Source of the DNA: Diadema setosum
Taxonomy: Eukaryota; Echinodermata; Echinoidea; Diadematoida; Diadematidae
Assembly (NCBI RefSeq): GCF_964275005.1
Contig: NC_092688.1
Coordinates: 25,534,934-25,598,933 of the forward strand
Direction: 5' to 3'
DNA length: 64,000 nucleotides
The notes beneath the pieces were generated by a model that searched no databases, was not told the origin of the DNA, and saw nothing but the letters and a program-made list of their open reading frames with translations. Made by a program: the position numbers and the translations under genes. Of the stretch, positions 33,447 through 45,627 are shown in pieces (the first letter of the stretch is position 1; each line of letters starts with the position of its first letter).

Positions 33447-33719
33447 CTACAGCAGTCATAAAATGTTGTCATTTAAACGTGCCTATGGTTTCCTTTTTAC
33501 TCAAGAATTATTCCAGTCACTGAAAAATCAAAATGTAAATATTGCAGAACAACTGAAATGACATTTTAACAAGCATTTCTGATTGAAAACAAGTCCATTT
33601 CTTTATACCTGAAGCACCTGGAAATAATAATTGTAAAGAAATCTATACATATGACATCGGAATTTATGGCTGCTCGCATTATACATTTTGATCTCGCCAT
33701 AGACAATCATTATTTGTTT

Positions 33720-34007
33720 GTTCATTTCCATCTGAGAAGATGGCTGGATAGCCCATATTCAGCTACATTAAGCTGGTCTTCCATGGGGTCAAGTTGGATG
33801 TGAGGTGAGATCACTTCACTGGGTTAAACACCCTGCTCTTTGCAATGAACGAATGACGCGGGGTCTTTTACGTGCATGAGTTGTTACTCTCTTGCTAGAG
33901 GGGATGGTATGCTTACACACAACATTGCTCAGTCCAGACTCGGGTTCGAACCCGGGCCCTTAGGATCGTGAAGCAGACGCGCTACCGACTGAGCCAACTC
34001 ACCGCCC
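33720..34007 (-). mobile_element. tRNA-derived SINE
   Basis: On the minus strand the element begins with a tRNA-like head: GTTGGCTCAGTCGGTAGCGC as A-box region, CTTCACGAT at the anticodon-loop position and GGTTCGAACCC as B box. A non-tRNA body follows (gtaaaagaccccgcgtcatt and others). It lies in the gene A intron between the WSC and second SRCR exons and is not present in the gene C intron. The long conserved-looking body after the T-arm shows it is not a tRNA gene. Confidence 0.8.
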
Positions 34008-34088
34008 TAACCTAAAAATATTCAATTCATCTATGATGACCTATAATAATGATGTAATTCGAAAATTTCTGATTTTTACATCTCTCAC

Positions 34089-34166
34089 CTCGACATTGGA
34101 GTCTAACAATCCTGTTTGAGGAACACTCAGGAGTTGTCTTTAAGCAGTCCACTATACGCAGCGGCT
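34089..34166 (-). CDS. SRCR domain, second-half exon, gene A
   Basis: A 78-nt exon lies between tgcacag and GTGAGA, phase 1 at both ends. It reads PLRIVDCLKTTPECSSNRIV followed by RLQCRG, with SRCR cysteines 4-6. It joins in phase to the 35,015-34,791 exon to give a complete six-cysteine domain. Confidence 0.83.
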
Positions 34167-34790
34167 CTGTGCATTGATATTGTACAAAATAGTTAATGAG
34201 CAATTCCTACGTTTTGAACGCTGCAAAAAGCTTTAGACATAAACAACAGCTGCCATATCTGATAAGTGTGCATGTATGAAGAAAACAAGCTACATAGTAC
34301 AGAAACAAGGTGTCAAAAATCAGTTTTGAAAATATATCTTGGCATTAAAGATTTTGCATGTACAGAAAATGAATCTTTAAGTATTCTAATAAAAATTGAT
34401 TGTTGCATCTATACTATTTAAGCTTGTGACAAACCTGTATTGGTGTTCGTCATTTGTAAGTCCAGCAAGAAAAACAGCATTAAAACAAAAATAACAATAA
34501 TATCAGTAATACTGAAATATCATGAAATCAAAAGTGTTGCACGTATGTACAAAAAATAATAATAATAATAGTGACAATACCTCACAAACTGTTGCTTATG
34601 AATATCCATCTTTTATTAAATCTTAAAGATTTCGCGTTCGGACGAAGACTTTATGCTCTCCAACTATCAACTTTCCCTTTGTCTGTGATGCGATGCATAC
34701 TATATTCTACATGAAATGGTACACATGCATTATGCACTCACAAATTTTTATCGGCTTGCATAATGAAAATCATGACAGTTCTGCTGTTAC

Positions 34791-35015
34791 CTTCACCACA
34801 AGAGAGGACTAGAGTCTTGTGTCGCGTTGCTGTAGTACCATTGGCAAAAATAGACTGGCTTGTATACTCCATTGCGGCCGGGAAGCCGAGCTCTTTGCAG
34901 ACCAGTTCAGCTGCTTTGGGAGTGAATCCATCCCTGCAGACGTATTTATCTGATTCGATGACCACCAGGCCTTCACGGGGAGAGGGTCCATCAACCAGCT
35001 TCACTAATGGTATCC
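34791..35015 (-). CDS. SRCR domain, first-half exon, gene A
   Basis: A 225-nt exon lies between attttcaag and GTAACA, phase 1 at both ends. It reads IPLVKLVDGPSPREGLVVIE, YVCRDGFTPKAAELVCKELG and VLSCGE. It has the SRCR signature Cys-x-Gly-Phe...Ala-x-x-x-Val-Cys...Leu-Gly-Phe. Together with the 78-nt exon it makes one domain of about 101 residues, the family's normal size. Confidence 0.88.
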
Positions 35016-36322
35016 CTTGAAAATTGATGTTTGAGAGAATAACATCATTTGTGGTTACTGCTAATGTATAATGATTCCATAATTATTATGAAATCATTCA
35101 TTGTACCTCGTTCGAGCTAAAGATGATTTTACAGGGGAATATCGGAATGATAACATCTATATCCTTGTTATAGAGCTATTCACCGGAGGTCTCCTTGAGG
35201 ATAAAGTGTATCAATTACAGCAGGAGAAACATTCCACTCTTCCTTTTTTTTTTATTGAATTAACATTGGCTTTGAAGCCTTAACACCCCTCCTACACTCC
35301 CAAACGGATGAAAAAAAAAAAAAAACCCACTAATAATGGCCCAGTATTAGAGATACCAACGAAGTCTCGAAGATATGTCAAATTTTTTGCATTGCTATTG
35401 TCATCTATGTCCCTGCAAATTTGGTGTCGCGATTTTATTTTGTACCATTTCAGGGATAGACAATGTATTTTACAATCAATCGTAGTTTACCCATACTGCT
35501 TCGTTGCATTGTTAATATGGATTTTGATGGCAAAAAAAAAAGTTGATATGCAAATAAGGTTATTTCTGCAGTGATTGAAAGTCTTCATAGGTACAAATTG
35601 CCACTTAATTTGATGTTAAGTATAAATGTGAATTATTTTGCGGGGCCACTATGGAATAACTGAAACTGTATAAAAGCAAACAACCACGACAAAAACGGGC
35701 GCCTTAAATCCCCTCCAAACGACCAGGACAGTGCTAAGATGCATTCTCGCTGCCGCCATCAAACTCAGAAGGGGGCTAGAGATTGAGAATCCGTGATTCT
35801 ATCCCCTGACCCACAACAATAATTATTATATTCTCTCGTCAATCGAGAAAAAAAAATCATATAAACTTTGTCTAAGTAAACCATTATATTGATATCATGG
35901 CTTTAGATGCACATGACGCATTATGATATATATTTTAGTTCTTTGATTTCTTTTCAATTATGTCTACGTTTTGACGCAGTCCCACATAGATATCATCGAC
36001 ACACACAAGGACTTTGATTTTTTGTTCAGGATACCTATTTTCTAGTCATAGCATCATTATTCTGTGCCAAAAGAATGCAATTTTTGCTTCTTTGCCTGTA
36101 GATATTACCGTTTCACTTTACTGTCTACGTGGTCTACTGTCACATATGCGCTTTGAAATCACATGCCTTTTTGACAATTAAAGTGTACGCGCGGTCTACG
36201 CAATCATACATAATCTGTTGCAATTCAAGAGATAAAGTCAGGTTTAGGAGAACTGAAGGAAATTATTGTTGGAGTGAATAAAACAAACACAGCTTCTCCA
36301 TGAAATTGTCATAGACACTTAC
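35016..36322. other. Intron between CUB-like and SRCR exons, gene A
   Basis: From about 35,620 this is collinear with 15,200 onward in gene C. It carries A-runs near 35,310 and 35,530. It lacks the SINE, LINE and hAT-like insertions of the gene C intron. No exon is seen. Confidence 0.5.
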
Positions 36323-36635
36323 CCTCGTAACACTCCACGGACATGGTAAATTCCACAGGGTAGATATATATACCATAACCATAGCTTCGTCTGATGGGTG
36401 AGCGATAAAAAGGGAGAATACTCTGTGTCTTTCACTATCAGATTCCGAGATTTCTTGTTTGCTATTTCATCAAGTCTTTCGAATCCCACCACTCCGTTGT
36501 TGATGTGATAGAAGGTATAGAGGATTCTCCTTCCACGGGGTGCCTGCAGAACCCAGCTGTCACGGTTGTCAACGCAGGTTTGGTCACACCGTATCTCCCG
36601 TTCAAGTGGAATCCCCGAACAATTTAGACTGTAAT
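36323..36635 (-). CDS. CUB-like domain exon, gene A
   Basis: A 313-nt exon runs from acceptor ttatcatcacacag to donor GTAAGT. The first part reads YSLNCSGIPLEREIRCDQTC, DSWVLQAPRGRRILYTFYHI and NLIVKDTEYSPF. The last part fits the following SRCR exon only in the neighbouring frame, SYGYGIYIYPVEFTMSVECY. In that part, changes relative to gene C are mild in the neighbouring frame (K/E, N/T, T/S, with two silent) but radical in the entering frame (R/W, E/G, Q/Y, D/V, C/R). An extra base in the five-T run near 36,409, shared by both copies, would explain this. The domain is CUB-like but lacks a clean cysteine pattern. Confidence 0.6.
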
Positions 36636-39241
36636 CTGTGTGATGATAAGGATCACAAAGAGTGCACGTAAATTAATGAATTATGAGAATAGCAATAAAA
36701 GGAACAATGAAAAGTTCCTCTAAGTATTCGAGCTGATGTCAGTTCTGTGACATGATTTAAAATGCCAAATCATGTACTATTTCTTGCCGAATTCTTGTAA
36801 CGCATTCGTCTTCCTGGAGATCACAGGTCAGTAGTTAAGTTATCAATCGATGTTCTTTCACAAACGCAGCAGATAAAAATGATAAAGGTTAACTTTATTA
36901 AACCTATTACTTGTGGGAATTTTTAGGACAAAAGTTCAAGCATATCTGATAGAACATTCCATTCTCGTGTAAACACTGACTTGCTACAAGAACTGAGAAA
37001 GAGAGAAATGTGCGAGATATGTCAATGATGGAAAGAAAATTGAAAGGTACCCACATGTATTAGTTCCAAGTGCTGAGTAGTTCATAAAAGGATTGCTAAA
37101 CATAAAATGAGCAGAAATCCATACGAGGAATATCATTCTTTCCTCCATCGCAAAAAAAAAAAAAAGAAAGGGAAATCATAGCACAGCCACTGCAGATAAC
37201 TCCGAAATAACAGCACGCTACGAAAGTCTGAAAGTCGGTGTAATGTTCCCTTCAATCCTTACATACAACGTGGAATAGATACGAACAAAAAGTATTGTTG
37301 ATGGTACTGAGCTGATTGATGACGCTGGAGTATTAAAAAGTCTGAGTGCGCATGATAAGAATGCGTTTTAAGAGCAGAATCTCATAAAGTTGTCTGGGCT
37401 TTCAAGGAAGCGATACAGGAGGATCCACAGCATGCAGCCACTCGAGAATGCCAATCATTAGTTTCAGTGATATAACGCCCACGCTGTCGTTTGAGATATT
37501 GTATTGTGTCATGTTATTACCACAGATCTATTATCATATTTCTGTGATAGTTACTGAAATTAATAAGATATACTTTCGGACTACATTATTACTGGCTAAG
37601 TGCTTCCAGCAAGCTGAACGACTCCATACAGAATTGTGCTGTACTATAGATGCATGTTTTGAACATGAAATATGTAAACCAAAGTGATAAACAAACCTCT
37701 TAAGGGTGGAAAACTACTTTCGACCAATAGTAAATTCACAAAGCATCGTCTTCCTCTCTCTCTCTCTCCATCTCTCTCTCCTTTTCTTTTTCTCTCTCCC
37801 TCTTTTCATCTCTTTGGCTCCTGCAGCTGTCGTACACTTTAAATGATATAAAATGTATAGTAGTCTTAATGCAAGAAGCTGAATCCGCCCATATTTTTTT
37901 TTTTCATGAGTACTGGATTAAAACCTGAATGATTAAGCTTTTTTGCATCTAATTGAAGTCTTGAGATATTTAAGGACATGTCCATCCTCACATACATATG
38001 GATTTAGTGAATGCAACAATGTTAGCATCTCAGTAAAAGTTTTGGGAAAATCGAACAATCGAACAATCCTTCAAAAGTTATGAATTTTTGAATTTTCTGC
38101 GTAGTCATTGCTGAATGAGAAGACTACTACAGTGTATGATGTCACATGCGTAAAACGATATAAAGAATATATAAAGAGAACTTCACAAAATTCAGTTTTT
38201 TAAAAAAGGGAACATTTCCCCGACTTGTCACTGACGTATGTTAAGTATGATATTATTCCCCGCCTTCTGAAAGAGGCAAGCCACGTGTGCTTTTATTATA
38301 CGAAGAAAGTGAAAATATGTTTGAATTTTCTTTGCGTTTCTTTTATCATTCTACACACATGTGACATCTTTTGATCGTGCAGTGACTGAGCAAAACCATC
38401 AGAAATTCAGAAATTCTGAACGGATTGTCCGATTTTACTCAAACTCCCTGATGGCATCTACTGATTTGCTGCATTCACTTAATCCACACGTCTATGAAGG
38501 TGGACTTGTCCTTCAAGGATGGTCGCCAAAATTGCAGAGAAAAAGATCTGACGTTCTGTGAAAAGAGGGAAGCAAGAATCTCGAGTTAGCTGACCTTGGG
38601 AATTATGAGATATTCAAGATGGCCGTCAAATACAGAAATTGCCTTATATTGTTTTGATAACAAGCAGTGAAAGTCAAAAGTTTGGATGGTTTTAAACGTC
38701 ATTGGAGGTGCAGAACACTTTGCTGGCTTAAATTCAATTTTAAAAAAAAAAAATCAGAATCACCTACATTGACCTAGATGACACACATTAAGGTTCCCCA
38801 AATCCGTTCTGGGGGTTTTCCCCGAGTTCTTAGATATGTAATCATTTTTGTTCTAATATTAGTGTAATAACTATGCGCGAAAATAGCAACGGATAAGCAA
38901 AGATGAATAAAAGTTAATAGAGGCGCCATTATTGCCACTACTATAGAATGAATATACATTTTTTTCAATGTTTTTTTTTTTTAATCTTTATCATAATTAT
39001 GTTGAATTTATTCCATATACTTGGGCTCGTTCCCCCACGATATGGAAAATCACGACAGTGGTAGGCTCTTCCACCTGACGTGATATTTGCAGATCTTTCC
39101 TGCTCTGTAGAGTTATGTGAATGCAGTAGTATCTCTGCAATGTCGAGGAGGAAAAGGGCTCGAGTACATGTCACGAGACCTCTTCAGCTAATCGGTCACT
39201 CCCTGCGCGTGCGTAGATGTCCAATCGAAAGTGTACTAGTA
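36636..39241. other. Region upstream of gene A, paralogous to 16,607-18,930
   Basis: This holds a (TC)n tract (37,750-37,800) and the second copy of the foldback MITE (about 37,975-38,520). No first exon or promoter was recognised. Intergenic similarity to the gene C side is continuous. Confidence 0.5.
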
Positions 39242-40209
39242 CACTCAGCAAAAAAAAAAAGAAAGTAAACACTTTTTTAAGTTTATATTTCTCATAAACG
39301 TTTGGCTAAAGATTAATGTATTATATACCATATGAAAGGTCATATAATTGGCTGTCAACCTGATAGGTTAATAAAAAGGGAAAATTCAGGCATGAGTGAA
39401 CATCTGTGCATTTCTCTCCCACGGCACAAAAATAAAAATTGCAAAAGTGTATAAGTTGCCATTCATGTGTAAATGCTCTTCCATACCGATATAATACGAA
39501 TAAGAATAAAAGACAAATTAAACAGAATAAAAAACAAAAATTAAGTTGCAAAAATAAGCCTATGATCTCTATGATATTCCTTGAAGGCCACAAGATCAAT
39601 AAAGGTTTAAAATAATGGAGGAAAATGAAGAATCTTCTGTCAAATCCAAAGTCAAGTGATATGAGAGAAGAAGAATATTAACAAAATGGTTGGAATTTGA
39701 ATTGATTTCCCAAATTTGAAAAATTGTAAATAACATTTACTTCGTGAACTTGTCTCATGAATTCTTAAATTACTCAATCAAAGAATGAAATAAGGAATTT
39801 TCTGATCATTTATACATTTTCGTGCCCTTACACCTTATTATTTGAGGTGAGCTGACAATCTCCTCATTTACTTTCCCACTTTACTTTTATTTGAGGTTAT
39901 GAAGACATAAAGAGAAGGAAAACTTGTTTTAAAATTTCATTCATGTCTCTCATTGTGTTTAACTTTTTTTTCTGGTTATCATTGTCCTCTTGAAGGGCAT
40001 TTGCAAATGAAAGAGAACGTGTCAATTTTTGCAATTTTTTATTTGCTTTGGAGGACAAAAATAAATGTGGTCACGCATGCGTAATATTTCAATTCATATT
40101 GACCGTATGGGTTGATAGCCAATTAAATTACTATATAATACATTGATTTTCATCAAATGTTTCTATAACAAATATAACCTCAAAAAAGTGTATACTTTTT
40201 TGTTGAGTG
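39242..40209. mobile_element. Tc1/mariner-like MITE, 968 bp, with TA target duplication
   Basis: The left end CACTCAGCAAAAAAAA and the reverse complement of the right end, CACTCAACAAAAAAGTATAC, form inverted repeats of about 28 bp. TA flanks both ends (39,240-39,241 and 40,210-40,211). The paralogous locus has one uninterrupted TA (18,930-18,931) in matching sequence, so this is a clean insertion after the duplication. No transposase frame is present. Confidence 0.85.
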
Positions 40210-40298
40210 TATATCCCATACGATTTCCAAGGCTTTCAGGAAAGTGGAATTAAAGCGAGTATTGGTTGTCGATCATCTTTCGATTCATTTACCACATA

Positions 40299-40345
<47 letters not shown>

Positions 40346-43300
40346 CACACATTTCCTAACAGGATACACTGTTTCCTCGATCGGGCAACTAAAGTTATAG
40401 ACTGTTTACTTCTTTACCTGGCCACCAAATTTTGAAATTTCAAGATCTTAGTGGCCCGCTAGGGCTATCAGACACACACAAAAAAAGTATATAGTGTCTA
40501 CCCAATACATATATAAATATATATACATGTGTGTGTGTGTGTGTGCGTGTGTGTATGTGTGTGTGTGTGTGTTTGTGTTCACATCATGTATTAGTATACT
40601 TATGTATATTATGTAAAACCTATTAAAGCACAACATGCCCTCATTATTTCATATGATTTTTTTTTATTAAATGAACAATAGCGTACACACAGGAGTGCTA
40701 GACATTTTTGTTGTTGTTTAACGTGTCATGGTTAACTTAAACAGAACTAAAGTAATACAGGTTTTATGATGAGGAACACTTTTTTGAAGTGATTTGGGAA
40801 AGCAGTCCAAACATTTAAATCCAAGATCCCCGATTCATTTTCCTAGGTTCATGATCATTCAATGCTTTTATACGGATGGAATACAATCTTTTGTCATAAA
40901 TGTTGAGGATTTTCTTTTAAAAATTACTATCATCATTTCACATTCAATTTCAACATGCAAGGCTAGAAGAAGATGTATGTCACAATGTATGTCACAAGTC
41001 ATGCGGTTTGACTTCAAAAGGAAACTTTTCTTAAGCTGTGAAAACTTACTAATGACTTGAAATGATTGCCCTCCTGCTGGATGAACTTGTGCAACTATTC
41101 TTCCATACACCGAGAATGAATGTAAAAGTGTAACTGAAGTTCGACCAAGCATAATTATTGTTTGTTGGTATTTCTGGTCTTCGGTCAGCTGCCTATGTCC
41201 ATGAAAAAATAAAAAAATAATCCTCTCTCAAAATTTGTTTTCACTTTCATATTATCCTTGATCGCTAACAAATGTATAAACGTTGTTTGCCTCAAACGTG
41301 GAGGTGGAGTTAATGAACGGTAGATGCTCCCTATTCACCCCTATTCATCTACTTCCATTGCACTGAACATTTTAACTATTTTAGTCAGCATCGAAATCTT
41401 TTGATTCTGAACGCGGAATTTCACCTCTTGCACATGGATTAAATTGATTCGTTAAAAAATAGGTTGATAAAATGGTGATTTGATTCCTCTTTATTTCAAA
41501 TCATTTGCTCCAGTATAGATGGTATAACTTTAAGGGTCGGCGTTTGGAGTGATCATATCCTTTTGCTTTTTTCTGTTTGTTTACGTATTAAGATGCATTT
41601 TTAGGATAAACACACAGCCGTTATCAAGCTCTTTCAACCCTTTTCCAGGATCTCTCCTTCTCAGCAATGAGCTCTTCAATGAGGGTGTTTACACTTTCAC
41701 ATCATTTTTTTGACATATTACATTAATCATTAATAAGCAGCGATAAGCCAGTTCTAATTCATCGATTTCCTGTCGGTTACAAAATTATCAATTTTCATGT
41801 TAATAACCATCGTGATATAATCGAAACCACAAGTTCCAAAAAGGCGTGAAAATTTTCTTATTTTTCCACGATGGACTTTCTCCTTCCCTTCCTCAACAAA
41901 TTGATTGTGAACAACGAGATCAATTAAATAATGCTTCTTGTTAAGCTTCTTTCTATTGTACAATAGTAATACAATGTATTTTCAGTGTCTTTTATTGTAC
42001 AATGGTGATACAATGTATTTTTAGTGTCTTTGTGACCTTCAGAAGTAGCACTGTGGACATTAATTAACCTTCTTACAACATCTACTAATGCTTATTTATT
42101 ACCAGCGTTGCTATCATTATTCAAGTTCGACATTTTAGCTCTGGATGTCTTTTGGACATAAATGTAATAGTGCCGGGTATTTTCTGATAACACGAATTCT
42201 GCTAGTGCATAACACCAGACAATCAAGATTGTTATATTTTCGCTGTTTCCAATCTTATGAACGATGAATTCTTTACCCTCTATTTAATATGACAATATTA
42301 CATGTGAAATCCATACATGAATTTACTTTATACAATGTCCCATTGAGATTACCAGAGTTTTGAATATTGTGTATACAGCATATACTGAAACTTGGCAGGT
42401 TGAAAGCATCCCTTGGAGGGCAAAGCTCTCAATAGGTTTTGTTGCTTTCTCTTGTCACTTATGTTCGTTCACTTGTTCACTTTCACCGTTATTGCGGTAA
42501 TCTGATATTATATTGACGATAGTAAAAAGGAAAATCATTAAAAAGACCATTATTATAAAAATCGTATAACACATTTTACGTACTCATATGTATTTCTCAA
42601 TACTTTTTTTTTCTACTTTTACACAAAACTAGCTTCTTCAGTAATAGCAAGGCACTTGCGATGTCTGCTAAGTCCAGGCCTGGCACGAAGAACGAAATGC
42701 CAGAAACCATTTTTTTTTTAATTTATGAGCAACATATACGTGTGTCATCTACATTGATAGCACTGAATTCTGATGACGTATTTACCTTAGATTGTATTAT
42801 AGTTTTGTTTTTGTTTTTTAATTGGAAGGGCGGAAAATGAGACTATTTAAATGATGACATGTCCTAGTCCAAGCTAGAAACATGACGAAGTTTGTGCGTT
42901 CCCATAATTTTGAATTGCATTCATTTACCAATGTACTTCGCTAATTATATAGCCCAACACATCTGATCATCGTGCACACACAAACGTTATGGTCGGAAAC
43001 ATGTATCGTCAATGAGGTATACAGATAGATCATGTGCCTTTGCAGCATATAGAGGAAACACTCCAAAACAATATCCGTTAATACAGTCTACAAACATGAA
43101 TGTGATTTGACATTTTGTCCTGTCAAGTATCCCACTCTCTGCTATAAGTCCTATAAAAAGGGAAGTTTATCTTACATTCATCTTATAGTAACGCAACCAA
43201 TATGAGCTTTCACAAAATGGAGTGAATATTATGTTACTAACAAGAATATTGAAAAAAAAAAGAGTTTTGAATGACAATGATGCTTCATGAATAATTTTCA

Positions 43301-43559
43301 TCAGTGGATTATGATAAACATCACAGGCTCAATTATTTTGTTTTGCGTTCGTTCATAAATATTACTTCTGCTTTGCACTTGGATTCAATCTATTAAAGAT
43401 GAAAATTTGAAGGCTCTCTTCAAATAGGCATTTGTTCTCATACTTCCGGGCTATACTGCATGGTTGTAATTAGGTTTATGAAGCTCAAATGGTTCCTTAA
43501 TGCTCCATATACCGAGTAGTTCACAGATAATTTAGCTAAAATATAAGTTGATATATTGG
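40210..43559. other. Intergenic DNA between genes B and A, with small copy-specific insertions
   Basis: This is collinear with 18,931-21,950. It carries (CA)n at 40,300-40,342, an extra stretch near 40,475-40,648 holding (TG)n, and about 360 bp of extra sequence near 42,475-42,835 that is missing near 21,300. No gene was recognised. Confidence 0.55.
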
Positions 43560-43960
43560 AAGGTTCGTTAGTGCGCACATTCTTATTATTTTCGGATTAA
43601 CGAACCTTCGGAAAAACAAACCTGATATCACTTTTGGATTAACGAATATCAAACTGTATTTCATTTTCAGATTGACGAACTTCCGGACGAACGAATTTTC
43701 TGATCAACAAACCTCCGGAAATCTGAACTTTATTTAGTTTTCGGATAAACGAATCTTATTATATGTTAGGATTAACGAACCTTCGAAATATCGAATTTCA
43801 TATCATTTTTAGCCCAACGAACCTTCTGAATTACTCCGCAAATTTTCAGATTAAGGAACCCTATTTAATTTTAAGAATAACAAACATGTAGTTATAGGGA
43901 ATTTGTGTGTTACGGAATAACAAACATCCGGAATAACGAACATTACCCATTGTATATTCT
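43560..43960. repeat. Degenerate minisatellite in the 3' flank of gene B
   Basis: Decayed repeats of ggattaacgaaccttcgga and ggaataacgaacat occur. They form the counterpart of 21,950-22,360 and sit directly 3' of the gene B stop codon. Confidence 0.65.
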
Positions 43961-44002
43961 TCGTTATTGTGAACAGTTTGCAAAATAAGTATACAAGCAT
44001 CT

Positions 44003-44758
44003 TTAGAGTTCTGGTTCGCGTGGAATACTCTCATACACTGTTGAATCGAAGTGATCTTCTGTTCTTGGGGAAATTTCGCTTTCGTACAAATCTGTTTTTG
44101 TGGAAGATAAGCTATTGCGGCTCTCACAACGATCATTGACGTTTTCATCAGTATGTGCTTCTAAAACGAGATAGCCATGTTCATCCACCTCGTGCTCCAC
44201 TCTTGGCGTGCTAGGATAGATAGAAGCTGCATACAAAGGATCGTTCTGGGTCATCGCATAAGAGCCAAATTTGTCATTTCCTTCGATATTCCAATAAGTA
44301 GGACAGTACTGCGGTTCTGGAATAGGCGCGGTTTGGTCATAAGCTGTGAGAATTTCGTGGTAAATTGACGATTGACAGTTCCTAGATTGACTATTGTCAT
44401 CTACAGATCTGGACTGGGTAGCTGACACTTTGCTGATTTCTTTACCACACACTGACACACTTGCTTCAGGTTGAACTCTAGTAACTCTGTGTAAACTGAC
44501 ATTGGTAAGGAGGTAGCCGTCTTCATCAACGTCTTCTTCCTCTTTATCAAAATGCTTTGAATGAAGAAATATGACCTTCTTCTTCTCCTTATTTCCTGAA
44601 CCTGACATGTCCACGTACAGTGCTTTCGTGTTATCCGCTACATCATTATTACCACCCTGGTGTATGACGTCATGAGGACATGATCTAGTGTATGCTGAAC
44701 CTCTACCGCTCCTCTGTCTAGTTTCACGAGATTGGTCCGTTGAAGATGACATGTGATC
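44003..44758 (-). CDS. Main cytoplasmic tail exon with tyrosine signalling motifs, gene B
   Basis: A 756-nt terminal exon starts after tctaatacag in phase 0 and gives 251 codons and a stop. It keeps the gene A motifs: ALYVDM (YxxM), SIYHEI (ITIM pattern), YWNI (YxN), GYLVL and STVYESI (ITSM-like). The stretch from YCPTYWNIEGND to SIYPSTPRVEHE is almost unchanged. The part between VSLHRVTR and SIYHEI is highly diverged. It is 20 residues shorter than gene A. Confidence 0.85.
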   Translation of the reverse strand, partial: DHMSSSTDQSRETRQRSGRGSAYTRSCPHDVIHQGGNNDVADNTKALYVDMSGSGNKEKKKVIFLHSKHFDKEEEDVDEDGYLLTNVSLHRVTRVQPEASVSVCGKEISKVSATQSRSVDDNSQSRNCQSSIYHEILTAYDQTAPIPEPQYCPTYWNIEGNDKFGSYAMTQNDPLYAASIYPSTPRVEHEVDEHGYLVLEAHTDENVNDRCESRNSLSSTKTDLYESEISPRTEDHFDSTVYESIPREPEL

Positions 44759-45116
44759 CTGTATTAGAAAACCCACAAAAAAGCACCATGAGGCACATTT
44801 ATATAAGCATAGCTTCTGAAAAGGGAAATCTTATTACTCATCAAACTTACATGTTTCCTCATCATCTAAATACATGATTGGAAATCAAAACAAATAGGAA
44901 TAATACTTTAGAGAAAAGAGGATCCGAAAAATACGGTCTAGTCTAGTGCAATAAGTCAACTTAAGTCGACGATTGTGTGTGGACTAAGCTGACATTTAAA
45001 ACTAAAAAGCAACTACAGGTACAGATTGTCAGTTAGAAGTACATCTCGGGGCACTCAGTTGCAATAGTTAAGCATGATCATATCAAAATATCAAAGGTAC
45101 CGCTGACTGTAACATA

Positions 45117-45307
45117 TAGTGGACTCCCGTTATAACGAAGTTCTCGGGAACGGCAGTTTTCTTTCATTATATCGAAATTTCGTTGTAACCAAACAATTAA
45201 CCAATAAAAAGCATAGAGTGGAAAATGTTGCGGCGTTATTTTTGTCTTTGTTGTAACCAGAATGTTATTATAACCGTGTTCGTTGTCATTATAACGGGAG
45301 TGCACTG
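45117..45307. mobile_element. pogo/Tigger-like MITE, 191 bp
   Basis: The left end TAGTGGACTCCCGTTATAAC and the reverse complement of the right end, CAGTGCACTCCCGTTATAAT, are inverted repeats. TA flanks both sides (45,115-45,116 and 45,308-45,309). The CAGTG-ACTCCCGTTATAACG type of end is common in Tc1/mariner-pogo MITEs. It lies in the gene B intron between the cytoplasmic exons and is absent from gene A. It has no coding capacity. Confidence 0.7.
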
Positions 45308-45404
45308 TAATCACCTACGTTTGCTCGATAGACTGAGATAAAAGGATTTACTCTCATTTCTAAAACCACAATCTGCGAACCCGAACTTGTGTGTCGTTAA
45401 TTAC

Positions 45405-45627
45405 CTCTGCTGAGTTCTCATACGCGTTCTCTCGGTGACCTATGCCGTCTCCAAATTTGTTGCCCGGATGTTGGGGCATAACCCGGCCTGCTGAATAAGT
45501 GTCGATACTGGTAGAGTGCAATGAAACAACTCTGTCTGTTGAGCCTGGAGTCGAAGTGTTTAGAGGATTCAGCTGCGACTGCTCTTCACTTGAGTTGACA
45601 TTTGACTGACCCGAAGCCTCTGGACGC
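45405..45627 (-). CDS. First cytoplasmic exon, gene B
   Basis: A 223-nt exon lies between tacatgtag and GTAATT, phase 2 in and 0 out. It reads RRPEASGQSNVNSSEEQSQL, contains a Ser/Thr/His insert absent from gene A, and ends with ENAYEN, keeping the YxN motif. Confidence 0.82.

Larger units (their letters stand above)
22422..36635 (-). other. Gene A: central, most complete CUB-like/SRCR/WSC/sushi receptor with signalling tail
   Basis: Ten minus-strand exons can be linked by phase and splice sites: 36,635-36,323 (CUB-like), 35,015-34,791 and 34,166-34,089 (SRCR), 33,446-33,177 (WSC-like), 28,059-27,850 (sushi), 27,199-27,134 and 26,459-26,400 (stalk), 25,191-25,071 (membrane), 24,228-24,078 and 23,237-22,422 (cytoplasmic, with stop). 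This predicts a type I membrane protein of about 770 residues plus an unseen signal peptide. The modules are ones used by animal innate immune and adhesion receptors. The tail carries several SH2-type tyrosine motifs. The combination does not match a named receptor known to me. Introns hold LINEs and a SINE. Confidence 0.82.

Noticed and set aside
33930-34007. Possible tRNA gene on the minus strand
   Set aside because: The A- and B-box words are good, but the sequence continues into a long SINE body and the cloverleaf is imperfect.
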